Source of the DNA: Candidatus Hydrogenedentota bacterium
GTDB taxonomy: Bacteria > Hydrogenedentota > Hydrogenedentia > Hydrogenedentales > JAGMZX01
NCBI GenBank assembly: GCA_029556545.1
Contig: JAKQEQ010000019.1
Span: forward strand, 65,694 to 129,693
DNA length: 64,000 nt
Reading direction: 5' to 3'
Part shown: positions 49,239 through 57,101 of the stretch, piece by piece
Layout: each line of letters begins with the position of its first letter
Numbering within the stretch: the stretch's first letter is position 1
The notes under the pieces: model-generated
The model's database searches: none
Told to the model about the DNA's origin: nothing
What the model saw: only the letters and a program-made list of their open reading frames with translations
Made by a program: the position numbers and the translations under genes

Positions 49239-50945
49239 ATGGACAAGAAAGCGGTTGCTGCCGTTCTCGAAGAAATAGCCGTCTTGCTCGAACTGACGGG
49301 CGAGAACCCGTTCAAAGTGCGTTCCTACGAAAACGGCGCGCGTGTCATCGCCCAACTGGACGAGGACCTCGAAACGCTGGTCCGCGAGGGTCGGCTCCGG
49401 GCGCTCAAGGGCGTGGGGGAGGCCCTCGAAAAGAAGATCGCCGAACTGGTCACGACCGGACGCCTCGAATTTCACGAAAAACTCAAGGCGCGGTTCCCCG
49501 AGTCCATCTTCGAGTTGTTCGGCATCCAGGGCCTCGGCCCGAAGCGCATCAAGGCGGTTTACGACGAGCTGGGCGTCGACTCCCTCGATAAGCTCGAAGC
49601 CGCCTGCCGCGACGGACGGCTCGCCGCCTTTAAAGGGTTCAGTGACACGCTGCAGCAAAAGATTCTGGACGGGATCGCCTTCGCGCGGCGGCATCAGGGC
49701 TCACACCTCGTGCGGAAAGCCCTCGAAGCCGCGCTCACGGTGCGCGCCCATCTCGCCACGGACAAGTCCGTCCAGCGGATCGAGGTCGCCGGCAGTCTGC
49801 GGAGATGCAAGGAGGTGATCAAGGACATCGACCTGCTCGTCTCCAGCAAGCAACCCGACCACGTGATGCGGCGGTTCGTCGAAGGCCCCGGGGTCGCGCA
49901 AGTCGTCGCGCACGGCGACACGAAGTCGAGTGTCATGCTCGACAGCGGCCTCGCGGCAGACCTCCGGGTCGTCGAGGATGCGCAGTTCCCCTATGCGCTC
50001 GCCTATTTCACCGGAAGCAAGGAGCACAACGTGGTCATGCGGCAGCGCGCCAAGGACCGCGGCCTCAAACTCAACGAATACGGCTTGTTCCGGGAGGATG
50101 GCAGCTTGGTCGCCTGCCGCGACGAGAAGGCTATCTTCGCGGCGCTCGACCTGCCTTACATTCCCCCGGAGTTGCGCGAAGACCGCGGCGAATTCGACCT
50201 CGAACGGACGCCCGAGCTCATCGAGGAAAAGGACCTGCGCGGCATTATTCACGTTCACACGCCGTACAGCGACGGACGCGATACACTTCCGCAAATGGTC
50301 GAGGCGACACGGCGGCTCGGCTACAAGTACCTCGTGGTCTGCGATCACAGCCAGTCCGCGGCCTACGCCAACGGGATGAAACCGGAGACGGTCCTGCGGC
50401 AGCACGAGGAAATCGACGCGCTCAACAAGATACTGCGCGGCTTTCGCGTACTCAAGGGCATCGAATCGGACATACGGGCCAACGGCGCCCTCGATTACGA
50501 CGACGACATCCTGCGGCGCTTCGATTTCATCATCGCCAGCGTCCACAGCAAGCTCGAAATGAGCGAAGACGAGGCCACCGCGCGCATTGTCAAGGCCGTC
50601 GAACACCCGCGCACCGACGCCATCGGCCACCCGACGGGGCGCCTGCTGCTCTCGCGGACCGGATACTCCCTGAATTACGAAAAGGTTTTCGACGCCTGCG
50701 CCGCGAACCGGGTTGCCCTCGAAATAAACTGTAACGAGCACCGGCTCGACGTCGACTGGCGGCATCTGCGCTGCGGCAAGGACAAGGGCGTGAAGTTCGT
50801 TATCGGCCCCGACGCCCACGATGCTGCGGGTCTCGACTGCATCCGGCTCGGCGTCGGCATCGCGCGCAAGGGCTGGCTCGAACCCGGCGACGTCTTGAAC
50901 ACGCTGGACGCGAAGGAATTGCTGGCATGGCGAAAACCGCGTTGA
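49239..50945 (+). CDS. polX: Family X DNA polymerase with PHP exonuclease domain
   Basis: A 568-residue PolX enzyme. HhH regions (about 45-135: LKGVGEALEKKIAEL, IQGLGPKRIKAVYDEL) bind DNA. The polymerase active site has GSLRRCKEVIKDIDLLV (about 185-201; two catalytic Asp) and ADLRVVED for the third. A C-terminal PHP domain (about 335-568) carries HVHTPYSDGRD, VCDHSQS, KGIESDI, SVHSKL and PDAHDAAG, giving 3'-5' exonuclease / AP endonuclease activity. It acts in base excision and gap-filling repair. GGGAG precedes the ATG. The stop overlaps nth by 19 bp, so two repair genes are coupled. Confidence 0.94.
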   Translation: MDKKAVAAVLEEIAVLLELTGENPFKVRSYENGARVIAQLDEDLETLVREGRLRALKGVGEALEKKIAELVTTGRLEFHEKLKARFPESIFELFGIQGLGPKRIKAVYDELGVDSLDKLEAACRDGRLAAFKGFSDTLQQKILDGIAFARRHQGSHLVRKALEAALTVRAHLATDKSVQRIEVAGSLRRCKEVIKDIDLLVSSKQPDHVMRRFVEGPGVAQVVAHGDTKSSVMLDSGLAADLRVVEDAQFPYALAYFTGSKEHNVVMRQRAKDRGLKLNEYGLFREDGSLVACRDEKAIFAALDLPYIPPELREDRGEFDLERTPELIEEKDLRGIIHVHTPYSDGRDTLPQMVEATRRLGYKYLVVCDHSQSAAYANGMKPETVLRQHEEIDALNKILRGFRVLKGIESDIRANGALDYDDDILRRFDFIIASVHSKLEMSEDEATARIVKAVEHPRTDAIGHPTGRLLLSRTGYSLNYEKVFDACAANRVALEINCNEHRLDVDWRHLRCGKDKGVKFVIGPDAHDAAGLDCIRLGVGIARKGWLEPGDVLNTLDAKELLAWRKPR

Positions 50946-51604
50946 CCCTCGAAGCCCAACGCGGCCGCGCGCGACAAGTCTTCGAGCGCCTGCGCGCGGC
51001 CTACCCTGATCTGCGCTGTACCCTTGACTTCAACGGTCCCCTCGAACTACTCATCGCCACCATACTTGCCGCGCAATGCACTGACGCGCGCGTGAACATC
51101 GTTACGAAGAATCTGTTTCGCAAATATCGCAAGCCTGCGGACTACGTGAACGCGCCCATCGAGGAATTGCAGGAGGACATCCGGCCGTGCGGCTTCTACC
51201 GTAGCAAGGCCCGCAGCATCGTCAACACGTGTGCGAAACTCATTGATCGCTTCGACGGCGTCGTGCCCGGCACGATCGAGGAACTCCTCAGCCTCGACGG
51301 CGTCGGGCGCAAGACCGCCAACGTGATCCTCGGCGAATGTTTCGGCATGCAGGGGATCATCGTGGATACCCATTGCACGCGCATCAACCGCCGCCTCGGT
51401 TTCACGAAGCACGCGGACCCCGTCAAGATCGAGCGCGACCTCATGAAGGTCTGGCCCGAGGATCATTGGACCCTGTTCTCGCACGCGATGGTGTTTCATG
51501 GCCGCGCCGTGTGCACCGCCCGCGCGCCGCGATGCTCCCAATGTCCCGTGGCGGACCTCTGCCCGTTCCCGAGTTCCAAGGAAGGAAAACGCATTGCGAA
51601 ATGA
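50927..51604 (+). CDS. nth: Endonuclease III (DNA glycosylase/AP lyase)
   Basis: A 225-residue HhH-GPD glycosylase. The HhH region LLSLDGVGRKTANVILGE contains the catalytic Lys; VDTHCTRINRRLG carries the catalytic Asp. The C-terminal CTARAPRCSQCPVADLC binds a [4Fe-4S] cluster with the expected C-x6-C-x2-C-x5-C spacing. It removes oxidised pyrimidines in base excision repair. The start overlaps polX by 19 bp, with AAGGA upstream. It is followed by an overlapping CPBP-type membrane protein gene. Confidence 0.95.
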   Translation: MAKTALTLEAQRGRARQVFERLRAAYPDLRCTLDFNGPLELLIATILAAQCTDARVNIVTKNLFRKYRKPADYVNAPIEELQEDIRPCGFYRSKARSIVNTCAKLIDRFDGVVPGTIEELLSLDGVGRKTANVILGECFGMQGIIVDTHCTRINRRLGFTKHADPVKIERDLMKVWPEDHWTLFSHAMVFHGRAVCTARAPRCSQCPVADLCPFPSSKEGKRIAK

Positions 51605-52304
51605 TCCCGGAGATCACCGGCGGCGGGAGGAACGTCCTCAGCGACCGGCAACGCACCTACCACTCGCAACCGTGGTTGTGGCCTACGTCATCGTAGTCCT
51701 TGGCGTAGATACCCTCGCGGCCCTCGGCCTCGACTGGCCCCTTCGCTGGTCCTGGTTTCAATGGCAAGGACGCAACGGCTTCGACCTGTTCAAGTTCATC
51801 TTCTGGTTTGTTGTCCCGTTCCTCTGTTGCGTGCCGCGTATGGACTGGGACTGGTTCGGCATAAAACGATGGAAGCGTATAGATGCGATATTGCTCGCGC
51901 TGCTCGTGGCGTGCTGCGTCGGCGCGGTCCTGCTGGTCCCGTACCTCCCCGGCGTCCGCGACTACTACCGCCAATTCGGCGGCGCGCTATCCGCCGCACA
52001 GAAGTGGAACTTCTTCATTTTCCACCTGGTATGGACCTTCTCCTGGCTAATCGGCTGGGAGTTCCTGCACCGCTACGCGCTGCTGCGTCGCGCCGACGCC
52101 GCGTGGCCCCGCTTCGGCTGGCTCCTGGTGCCCCTCTCCGAAACGCTCTACCACCTGCAAAAGCCGCCCATCGAGGCCGCCGGCATGGCGCTGTTCGCCC
52201 TCGTCGCCACTGCCTGGACCCGCAACCGCCGCAATATGCTCGCCCCCTTCATCGCGCATCTCGCCATCGAAATCGCGCTCGGCCTCTTCCTCCTACTCGG
52301 CTGA
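51594..52304 (+). CDS. CPBP-type intramembrane protease-like protein
   Basis: A 236-residue protein with about six helices (TVVVAYVIVVLGVDTL, LFKFIFWFVVPFLCC, AILLALLVACCVGAVLLV and a C-terminal pair). WEFLHRYALL resembles motif 1 (ExxxR) of CPBP/Abi proteases, SETLYHLQKPPIEAAG gives the motif 2 His, and FIAHLAIEIALG the motif 3 His. The family includes CAAX-like proteases and bacteriocin-immunity proteins. The TTG at 51594 is favoured: AAGGAAGG lies 7 bases upstream and it overlaps the nth stop. The last 12 bases overlap an antisense Rieske-tail duplicate. Confidence 0.72.
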   Translation: MRNDPGDHRRREERPQRPATHLPLATVVVAYVIVVLGVDTLAALGLDWPLRWSWFQWQGRNGFDLFKFIFWFVVPFLCCVPRMDWDWFGIKRWKRIDAILLALLVACCVGAVLLVPYLPGVRDYYRQFGGALSAAQKWNFFIFHLVWTFSWLIGWEFLHRYALLRRADAAWPRFGWLLVPLSETLYHLQKPPIEAAGMALFALVATAWTRNRRNMLAPFIAHLAIEIALGLFLLLG

Positions 52305-52385
52305 CGCTTCCGTATCAATCGGCTGCGGCGACATGTAGATGTCGTCCCCCTCGACCGAGGAAGACAACGCGCTGGCGTCCGACAT
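52293..52385 (-). pseudogene. Duplicated 3' end of the Rieske gene (remnant)
   Basis: On the minus strand this 30-codon frame encodes VEGDDIYMSPQPIDTEASAE-stop, nearly the C-terminus of the Rieske protein at 52976-53311. Over about 55 bases (52301-52355 against 52983-53037) only about five differ, and the stop codon falls at the same place. The first ten codons are unrelated. It is a remnant of a duplicated Rieske 3' end, or of a second Rieske gene lost when the 52.4-52.95 kb segment arrived. Confidence 0.65.
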
Positions 52386-52398
52386 TGTATTCGCCCTA

Positions 52399-52407
52399 TG
52401 TTATACT
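52399..52407 (+). promoter_or_regulatory. Extended -10 promoter for the coupled small-gene pair
   Basis: TGTTATACT, an extended -10 element, 68 bases before the first small gene. A convincing -35 is absent. Confidence 0.4.
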
Positions 52408-52474
52408 TGGTTCGCTGAAGCGCAGCGGCTGCTTTCCGGCCCTCGACAGCGCAAGAATAAAGGGATAGTCATGC

Positions 52475-52708
52475 ATGGATTTCAAGATAGTCGGGAGGAT
52501 TGAATCTGTCGAAACGTTCGCTGTGGGGAAAGGGATACGAGAGATTCGGCGGCTCCAAAGAGCCTACGGCAACGGAAGGTGGCGGAAGCGAAAAGGTATC
52601 GCGTGGGTGAAGTTGGCGGACAATTCAGCTCGGCTGGCCGAGTTACATTGGTACGAAGCATCTGGAATTGGCAAGAAGGAATTCAAAATAAAGCGGTACC
52701 TGGAGTAA
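52475..52708 (+). CDS. Small basic protein of a widespread unknown family (first of a pair)
   Basis: A 77-residue protein. It has a basic, mixed alpha/beta pattern: VETFAVGKGIREIRRLQRAYG, then GRWRKRKGIAWVKLADNSARLAELHWYEA and GIGKKEFKIKRYLE. I know similar proteins as short conserved hypotheticals in cyanobacteria, chloroflexi and deltaproteobacteria-type genomes, but no function is established. AAGGGA supports the ATG. Its stop shares bases with the next start (TAATG). The basic surface suggests RNA or DNA binding. The pair is flanked by a duplicated Rieske 3' end. Confidence 0.72.
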   Translation: MDFKIVGRIESVETFAVGKGIREIRRLQRAYGNGRWRKRKGIAWVKLADNSARLAELHWYEASGIGKKEFKIKRYLE

Positions 52709-52947
52709 TGGCGATGACGCATTCAAGCGAGCACCGATTCGTGATCTGCATTCGTAACGAGGATTACCCGGCTTCGCTCGAGAAGCGAAAGATATATGTG
52801 GCGTTGCCTGACGCGGACGCGGAGAAGCACCATCAAGTGAGGGTGATAGACGAGTCCGGGGAGGATTACCTCTACCCGAACGAATGTTTTCTCCCGGTGG
52901 ACTTGCCGGAAGCCACGGAGCGAGCGTTGGTGGGCGTCGAGACATAG
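52708..52947 (+). CDS. Small acidic protein of unknown family (second of a pair)
   Basis: A 79-residue protein with RFVICIRNEDYPASLEKRKIYVALPDADAEKHHQVRVIDESGEDYLYPNECFLPVDLP, a compact beta-rich fold. Short relatives with ICI(R/K)N, SLE..K.Y and DESGEDYLYP motifs occur as conserved hypotheticals. The ATG at 52708 overlaps the preceding stop (TAATG) with GGAG just upstream, showing translational coupling. An acidic partner after a basic one recalls toxin-antitoxin pairs, but neither protein matches a known toxin or antitoxin. Confidence 0.72.
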   Translation: MAMTHSSEHRFVICIRNEDYPASLEKRKIYVALPDADAEKHHQVRVIDESGEDYLYPNECFLPVDLPEATERALVGVET

Positions 52948-52975
52948 CCGCGCGTCATTTGCGGCGCGCCTACAC

Positions 52976-53311
52976 TTAATCCGCTGACGCTTCCGTATCG
53001 ATCGGACGCAGCGACACGTAGATGTCGTCCCCCTCGACTTTCACGGCATATCGCCGCAGCGGCGCGTCGCCGCCGCGAAGACAATCCCCGGTGCGCAGAT
53101 CGTATTGCCAGCCGTGGCGCGGGCACGTCACCACATCCCCCTGACGGCTGCCCGTGCTCAGGTCCGCCCCCTGGTGCCGGCAGCCAATCTCCATCGCCCG
53201 AAAAGACCCGTCGGCCTCGCGAAACACCGCCACTGGCCGCGTCAACACGCGATAGACCCGCATCGGTTTACCCTCGAAGTCCTTCCGCGACGCTAACTTC
53301 ACATAGTCCAT
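52976..53311 (-). CDS. Rieske-type [2Fe-2S] ferredoxin
   Basis: A 111-residue protein with the Rieske cluster motif: EIGCRHQGADLSTG (Cys44, His46) and VTCPRHGWQYDL (Cys63, His66), spaced as in Rieske ferredoxins of dioxygenase systems. GxCLxG follows. Probably a soluble electron carrier in the cytoplasm. The ATG at 53311 starts the conserved fold and has GGGAG 6 bases upstream; the longer frame is not used. Its C-terminal ~20 codons are duplicated at 52293-52355. It is divergent from the DUF1858/IscA/YgfZ genes. Confidence 0.9.
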   Translation of the reverse strand: MDYVKLASRKDFEGKPMRVYRVLTRPVAVFREADGSFRAMEIGCRHQGADLSTGSRQGDVVTCPRHGWQYDLRTGDCLRGGDAPLRRYAVKVEGDDIYVSLRPIDTEASAD

Positions 53312-53471
53312 GCACGGCTCCCGCAAGGCGCGCCCGCCGCGGTACGGTCCAGGAATGGTTTCGGACCCGCGAATGTTAAGCATACAGAACGCATTGTGCG
53401 CGTACTTCCTTGATTTCGCGGGGATTATACTTCATGCTAGCCCCCACGAGAACAAGGAGCTTTGGATACCC

Positions 53472-53714
53472 ATGTTGGAAGCAGAAAACCGCTATTTTCG
53501 TCCCGATATGACCGTCGGCAACGCGATGGAACTTCACCCCCGCGTAGCCGAGGTCTTTGCCGCGTTCCATCTCGGCGGCTGCTCGCACTGCGGCATCCGT
53601 CAGTACGAGACCATCGAGCAGGTCTGCATGGCCTATGGCGTCGACCTCGAAACGCTGCTCGAAGTGCTCGAAAGCCTGATGGAACAACCGGAGGACGAGG
53701 CGGCCAAGGAATAG
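53472..53714 (+). CDS. DUF1858 domain protein
   Basis: An 80-residue DUF1858 protein (ScdA N-terminal-like): [59 protein letters not shown]. The conserved CSHCG pair and hydrophobic pattern fit the family, which is linked to repair of Fe-S or di-iron proteins and to hybrid-cluster proteins. It is the first gene of a plus-strand run with an A-type Fe-S carrier (7 bp gap) and a YgfZ-like protein, which supports a role in Fe-S metabolism. Confidence 0.85.
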   Translation: MLEAENRYFRPDMTVGNAMELHPRVAEVFAAFHLGGCSHCGIRQYETIEQVCMAYGVDLETLLEVLESLMEQPEDEAAKE

Positions 53715-53721
53715 GCGCCCC

Positions 53722-54075
53722 ATGTCCCACACCGAGACGTCCCCGACGAAGGCCCTAATCACCGCGACCCCCGAAGCCGTCGCGGAACTGAAAAGGCTTG
53801 CCGAAACTGAAGGCAGAGGAAAAGACGGCGTGCGCCTCGGCGTGAAAGGGGGCGGGTGTTCCGGCTTTTCTTACGTGCTCGACTTCGACGCCCGCCGCGA
53901 CGGCGACAACGTCGTCGAGCAGGACGGCGTCGCATTCCTCATCGACCGAAAATCGGCCATCTACCTCAAGGGAATCGAGCTCGACTTCCGCAGCGGGTTG
54001 CGCGGCAAGGGCTTCGTGTTCCAGAACCCGAACGCCTCAAGCACCTGCGGCTGCGGAGAGTCCTTCGCCGTCTGA
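53722..54075 (+). CDS. A-type iron-sulfur cluster carrier (IscA/SufA/ErpA family)
   Basis: A 117-residue HesB-like protein with the three cluster Cys: GGGCSGFSY (Cys46) and CGCGESF (Cys109, Cys111). A-type carriers pass [2Fe-2S] or [4Fe-4S] clusters from scaffolds to target proteins. Length and motif spacing are typical. It starts 7 bases after the DUF1858 stop and ends 4 bases before the YgfZ-type gene, so the three genes form an operon for Fe-S protein maturation. Confidence 0.95.
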   Translation: MSHTETSPTKALITATPEAVAELKRLAETEGRGKDGVRLGVKGGGCSGFSYVLDFDARRDGDNVVEQDGVAFLIDRKSAIYLKGIELDFRSGLRGKGFVFQNPNASSTCGCGESFAV

Positions 54076-54079
54076 TTCC

Positions 54080-55864
54080 ATGGGTATCCTCCAGGAAATC
54101 GAAGCCGTTCGCCGCGGCGTTGGGCTGTGGCGGCGCGTAGACCACACGGTGCTTCGTGTCACGGGCAACGACGCCGGTCCGTGGCTCCAGTCCCAGACGA
54201 CCAACGACGTGCTCGCGCTCCGCGACGGCGAAGGGTTGCGCAACGCGCTGCTGGACCGGCAGGGCCGCGTTCTGGCCCATTTCACCACCCATCGCTTCGA
54301 AGATGAGTTCTGGCTGATCATCGAGAAGGCATGTGTCACCGCCGTCCTCGATCGCGTCGCAACCCACGTGTTTCTCGAAGATGTTCACGTCGAGGACGTC
54401 GGCGGCGACGCGCCCCAGTTGCTCGTGGAGGGGCCGCGCAGCTTGCTTTTCCTCAACACGCTGTCCGCCCCCTCCGTCAGACCGCCCGAAGAAGCGACGG
54501 CCCTGCTCCCGACCGCGCCGTTCGCCTTCGCGCCCGCGATCCTGCTGGGATACGAGGCGCTGGTCTTCCGCATGAGCGAGTCCGGCGAAGATGGCTTTCT
54601 GATTGTGACCGCGACGGAGCAAGCCGAAACGCTGTTCAGCGCCATCGAGGCGCGGGGCCCCGAGTTCACCGCCGAAGTCGTGGGCGAGGCCGCGCGCGAC
54701 GTGCTGCGCATTGAGGCGGCCACCCCGCGTTACGGCCTCGATCTAGATGTCCATTCCGTAATCGCCGAAACACCCCTCGCGCAGGACGCCGTGAGCTACA
54801 CGAAAGGTTGCTATCTCGGCCAAGAGGTCGTAGCCCGCCTCAAAGCCTACGGCGCGCCCAAGTTTGCCCTCATGGGACTCATCGTCGAGGACCGGAACGT
54901 GTCGTTGCCGGGACCCGGCGCGACGCTGGTAGTTGGGGGCAAACGCGTTGGCGTGCTGCGCAGCGCGGCCTTCTCGCCCGCGCGCGACCGCTGGATCGCC
55001 TTGGCTTCCCTTGATCGCGACCATCGCGCGCCCGGCGCGTCGCTGGATCTGGCGGCGCGGGAGCGGGGGCGTCCCGCCCCCGAAACAACAGCCCTGCGCG
55101 CGCGCGTCGTCGCGCTTCCCTTCCACACCCCCCCGTCGCGCGTCGAATACGCCCAGAGCCTGTACGAACAGGCGCTCGAACGCTTTCAGCAGGACCCCGA
55201 AGACCGGGACCAGACGGCCATCCATCTATTGCAGAACGCCGTGTCGTTGCACCCGACCTACGAGGACGCGTACGAGGCGCTGGGCGTCATCCTGCACCGC
55301 CAGTGCCGCACCGAAGAAGCCATCCGGCACATGCGCACGCTCGCGAAGCTGAATCCGAATGCCGTCATGGCCCACACGAACCTCTCCGTCTTCTACGTGG
55401 CCAAGGGCATGATCCGCGAAGCCGAGGAGGAGAAGGCCCTCGCGCGGCAACTCGAAATGAAATCGCAACTCGATGCCCGTGCCGCGCGACAAACCGCGGA
55501 CCGGGAGCGCGCGCGTATTCGCCGGGAAGCCGAGGATCGCGTCGCTATGTTTCTCGAGGTGCTCGACATCGACCCCGAGGACCCCGTCGCCACCCTCGGC
55601 CTTGGCGGCGCATACATGCAATTGGAGCAATACGCCGAAGCCGCGCCGTTCCTCGAAACAGCCGTCCGCGTCAAGAAAGACTATAGCGCGGCCTACCTCA
55701 AGCTGGGCGAATGCCGCGAACGTCTCGGCGACCTGGCTGCCGCCGCGCGTGTCTATCGCCGCGGCATCGAGGCGGCAAGCCGGAAGGGAGACCTCATGCC
55801 CCTGCGGGAGATGGAGCGCCGCCTCGCGGCAATCGAGGCAACGTCGGAAACAGCCGGTCTTTAG
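54080..55864 (+). CDS. YgfZ/GcvT-like folate-binding protein fused to TPR repeats
   Basis: A 594-residue protein. Residues ~1-340 are the YgfZ/IbaG57 type: VLRVTGNDAGPWLQSQTTNDV, LLDRQGRVLAHFTTHRF, LRIEAATPRYGLDLD and the signature KGCYLGQEVVARLKAYG (about 242-258). YgfZ/Iba57 works with A-type carriers in [4Fe-4S] assembly, matching the IscA gene 4 bases upstream. Residues ~355-590 are TPR motifs (YEDAYEALGVILHRQCRTEEAIRHM, PVATLGLGGAYMQLEQYAEAAPFL). The fusion may let it bind partners. A 17-bp family-B hairpin core (55065-55081) is in frame at about residue 329. Confidence 0.88.
   Translation: MGILQEIEAVRRGVGLWRRVDHTVLRVTGNDAGPWLQSQTTNDVLALRDGEGLRNALLDRQGRVLAHFTTHRFEDEFWLIIEKACVTAVLDRVATHVFLEDVHVEDVGGDAPQLLVEGPRSLLFLNTLSAPSVRPPEEATALLPTAPFAFAPAILLGYEALVFRMSESGEDGFLIVTATEQAETLFSAIEARGPEFTAEVVGEAARDVLRIEAATPRYGLDLDVHSVIAETPLAQDAVSYTKGCYLGQEVVARLKAYGAPKFALMGLIVEDRNVSLPGPGATLVVGGKRVGVLRSAAFSPARDRWIALASLDRDHRAPGASLDLAARERGRPAPETTALRARVVALPFHTPPSRVEYAQSLYEQALERFQQDPEDRDQTAIHLLQNAVSLHPTYEDAYEALGVILHRQCRTEEAIRHMRTLAKLNPNAVMAHTNLSVFYVAKGMIREAEEEKALARQLEMKSQLDARAARQTADRERARIRREAEDRVAMFLEVLDIDPEDPVATLGLGGAYMQLEQYAEAAPFLETAVRVKKDYSAAYLKLGECRERLGDLAAAARVYRRGIEAASRKGDLMPLREMERRLAAIEATSETAGL
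55065..55081. repeat. Family B hairpin core inside the ygfZ-TPR gene
   Basis: GGGGGC-GTCCC-GCCCCC is a perfect stem whose core GGGCGTCCCGCCC is identical to the first hairpin of the family-B copy at 35394-35448. Read in frame it gives RGRPAPE, a linker just before the TPR part. Confidence 0.6.
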
Positions 55865-55867
55865 AAT

Positions 55868-56194
55868 CTATCCCCGCCGCAGGCGTTTCAGAATCGCGTA
55901 GGCTTCGTTCAAAGCGCGCATGGCGTCCTCATCGCCGCCGAGATCGGGATGATGTATCTTCGCCTTGCGCCGGTACGCGCGCTCGACCTCTTCCCACGGC
56001 GCGGACGGTGAAACTCCCAGCAGGCGACAGCAGACTTCGACGTCGTGCTTGCTTGGCGGCGGAGGATCCTCGACCGCTTCGCCGCGCAACTGTCGCAACG
56101 CGCGCAACACCACGGGCCACAGACCCGACCAACTCAGCACGATGATGATGAGCAGCAGGAACATGAACTCGTTGAAACCGGTCGTGGGCAACAT
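55868..56194 (-). CDS. Membrane-anchored J-domain protein
   Basis: About 108 residues. An N-terminal hydrophobic helix (FMFLLLIIIVLSWSGLWPVVL) is followed by a short basic linker and a J domain at the C-terminus: CRLLGVSPSAPWEEVERAYRRKAKIHHPDLGGDEDAMRALNEAYAIL with the HPD tripeptide. Such DjlA/TerB-like or TIM14-like small proteins recruit DnaK to the membrane. The ATG at 56194 is chosen (5 bp after the rhomboid stop); a GTG at 56209 would overlap that gene. Confidence 0.85.
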   Translation of the reverse strand: MLPTTGFNEFMFLLLIIIVLSWSGLWPVVLRALRQLRGEAVEDPPPPSKHDVEVCCRLLGVSPSAPWEEVERAYRRKAKIHHPDLGGDEDAMRALNEAYAILKRLRRG

Positions 56195-56199
56195 GTCCC

Positions 56200-57027
56200 T
56201 TACTTCCACTCCTTGTCCTTGAACTTCAGGATATTGTCGATGATCTTGCCCAGTTCCTCATCCTCTTCGCCCGGCGGCGCGGGCGGCGCGGGCCGGGCGC
56301 GCACCCGCCGTTCGCGCGCCCACCGATTGTACGCCGGCAACAGCCGCATATAGACGTAGCCGAAAGCCATCCCCCCGAAATGCGTCGCCACGGACACATT
56401 CGTCTGCATCAAGGCGTAGAGCACGTTAATCACCACGAGGATCAGCAGCAGCGCGCGCCCGTTCACCGGAACGGGAAACGGAAACAGGAGATACTCCCGG
56501 TCCAGGTCAATCAACACAAACGCGACGACTACCCCCATCACCGCGCCGCTTGCCCCCGTCACCGACGGAAACCGGTGCAGCGCGCCGACCGACAGAAAAT
56601 CGGGGATCAGGTTCGCCAGCACGGCCACGGCCCCGCACACCACGTAGAAACGGAGAAAGCGCCGCGACCCGACGGTCCGCTCCAGGCCGGGACCGAAAAA
56701 GAACAGCAGCAGCATGTTCCAGAACAGGTGAGAAAGCCCCCCGTGCAGAAACTGGTACGTTAGCGGCTTCCAGACATGGCCCCGAACGAACAAGTCGGAC
56801 TGAAAGCCCAGCCAGGTGTTCACCACGTCGCCGCCCGGCGCATGTTGCGGATAGAACCCGGTGAACCGCCCCGCAAGCGCCCCGTCAATCCACAGGCTTG
56901 ACGGAATATCCAGCACAAGCTGCCACGCGAAGACAACGGTATTCAGCAGAATAAGCCGCTGCACCGCCCACGTGATGGGCGGCCTTAGAAAACGAATCGG
57001 CTCGTGATACTCGTATGGTCGGGTCAT
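56200..57027 (-). CDS. Rhomboid-family intramembrane serine protease
   Basis: A 275-residue protein with six helices. The catalytic Ser160 is in GASGAVMG and His216 in THFGGMAFG, giving the rhomboid Ser-His dyad. The helix 2 motif FLHGGLSHLFWNM (His95, His100, Asn104) supplies the oxyanion side. It cleaves transmembrane proteins in the lipid bilayer. The C-terminal ~45 residues form a charged, Pro-rich cytoplasmic tail ending in a predicted helix. It is followed by a J-domain protein gene 5 bp downstream. Confidence 0.94.
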   Translation of the reverse strand: MTRPYEYHEPIRFLRPPITWAVQRLILLNTVVFAWQLVLDIPSSLWIDGALAGRFTGFYPQHAPGGDVVNTWLGFQSDLFVRGHVWKPLTYQFLHGGLSHLFWNMLLLFFFGPGLERTVGSRRFLRFYVVCGAVAVLANLIPDFLSVGALHRFPSVTGASGAVMGVVVAFVLIDLDREYLLFPFPVPVNGRALLLILVVINVLYALMQTNVSVATHFGGMAFGYVYMRLLPAYNRWARERRVRARPAPPAPPGEEDEELGKIIDNILKFKDKEWK

Positions 57028-57101
57028 CGCACGCTGCTTCGCCACTCGATTGCGCGGACATTATAGAACACGGAAACCGCCCAATGCCCCATGAGTCACT
57101 G

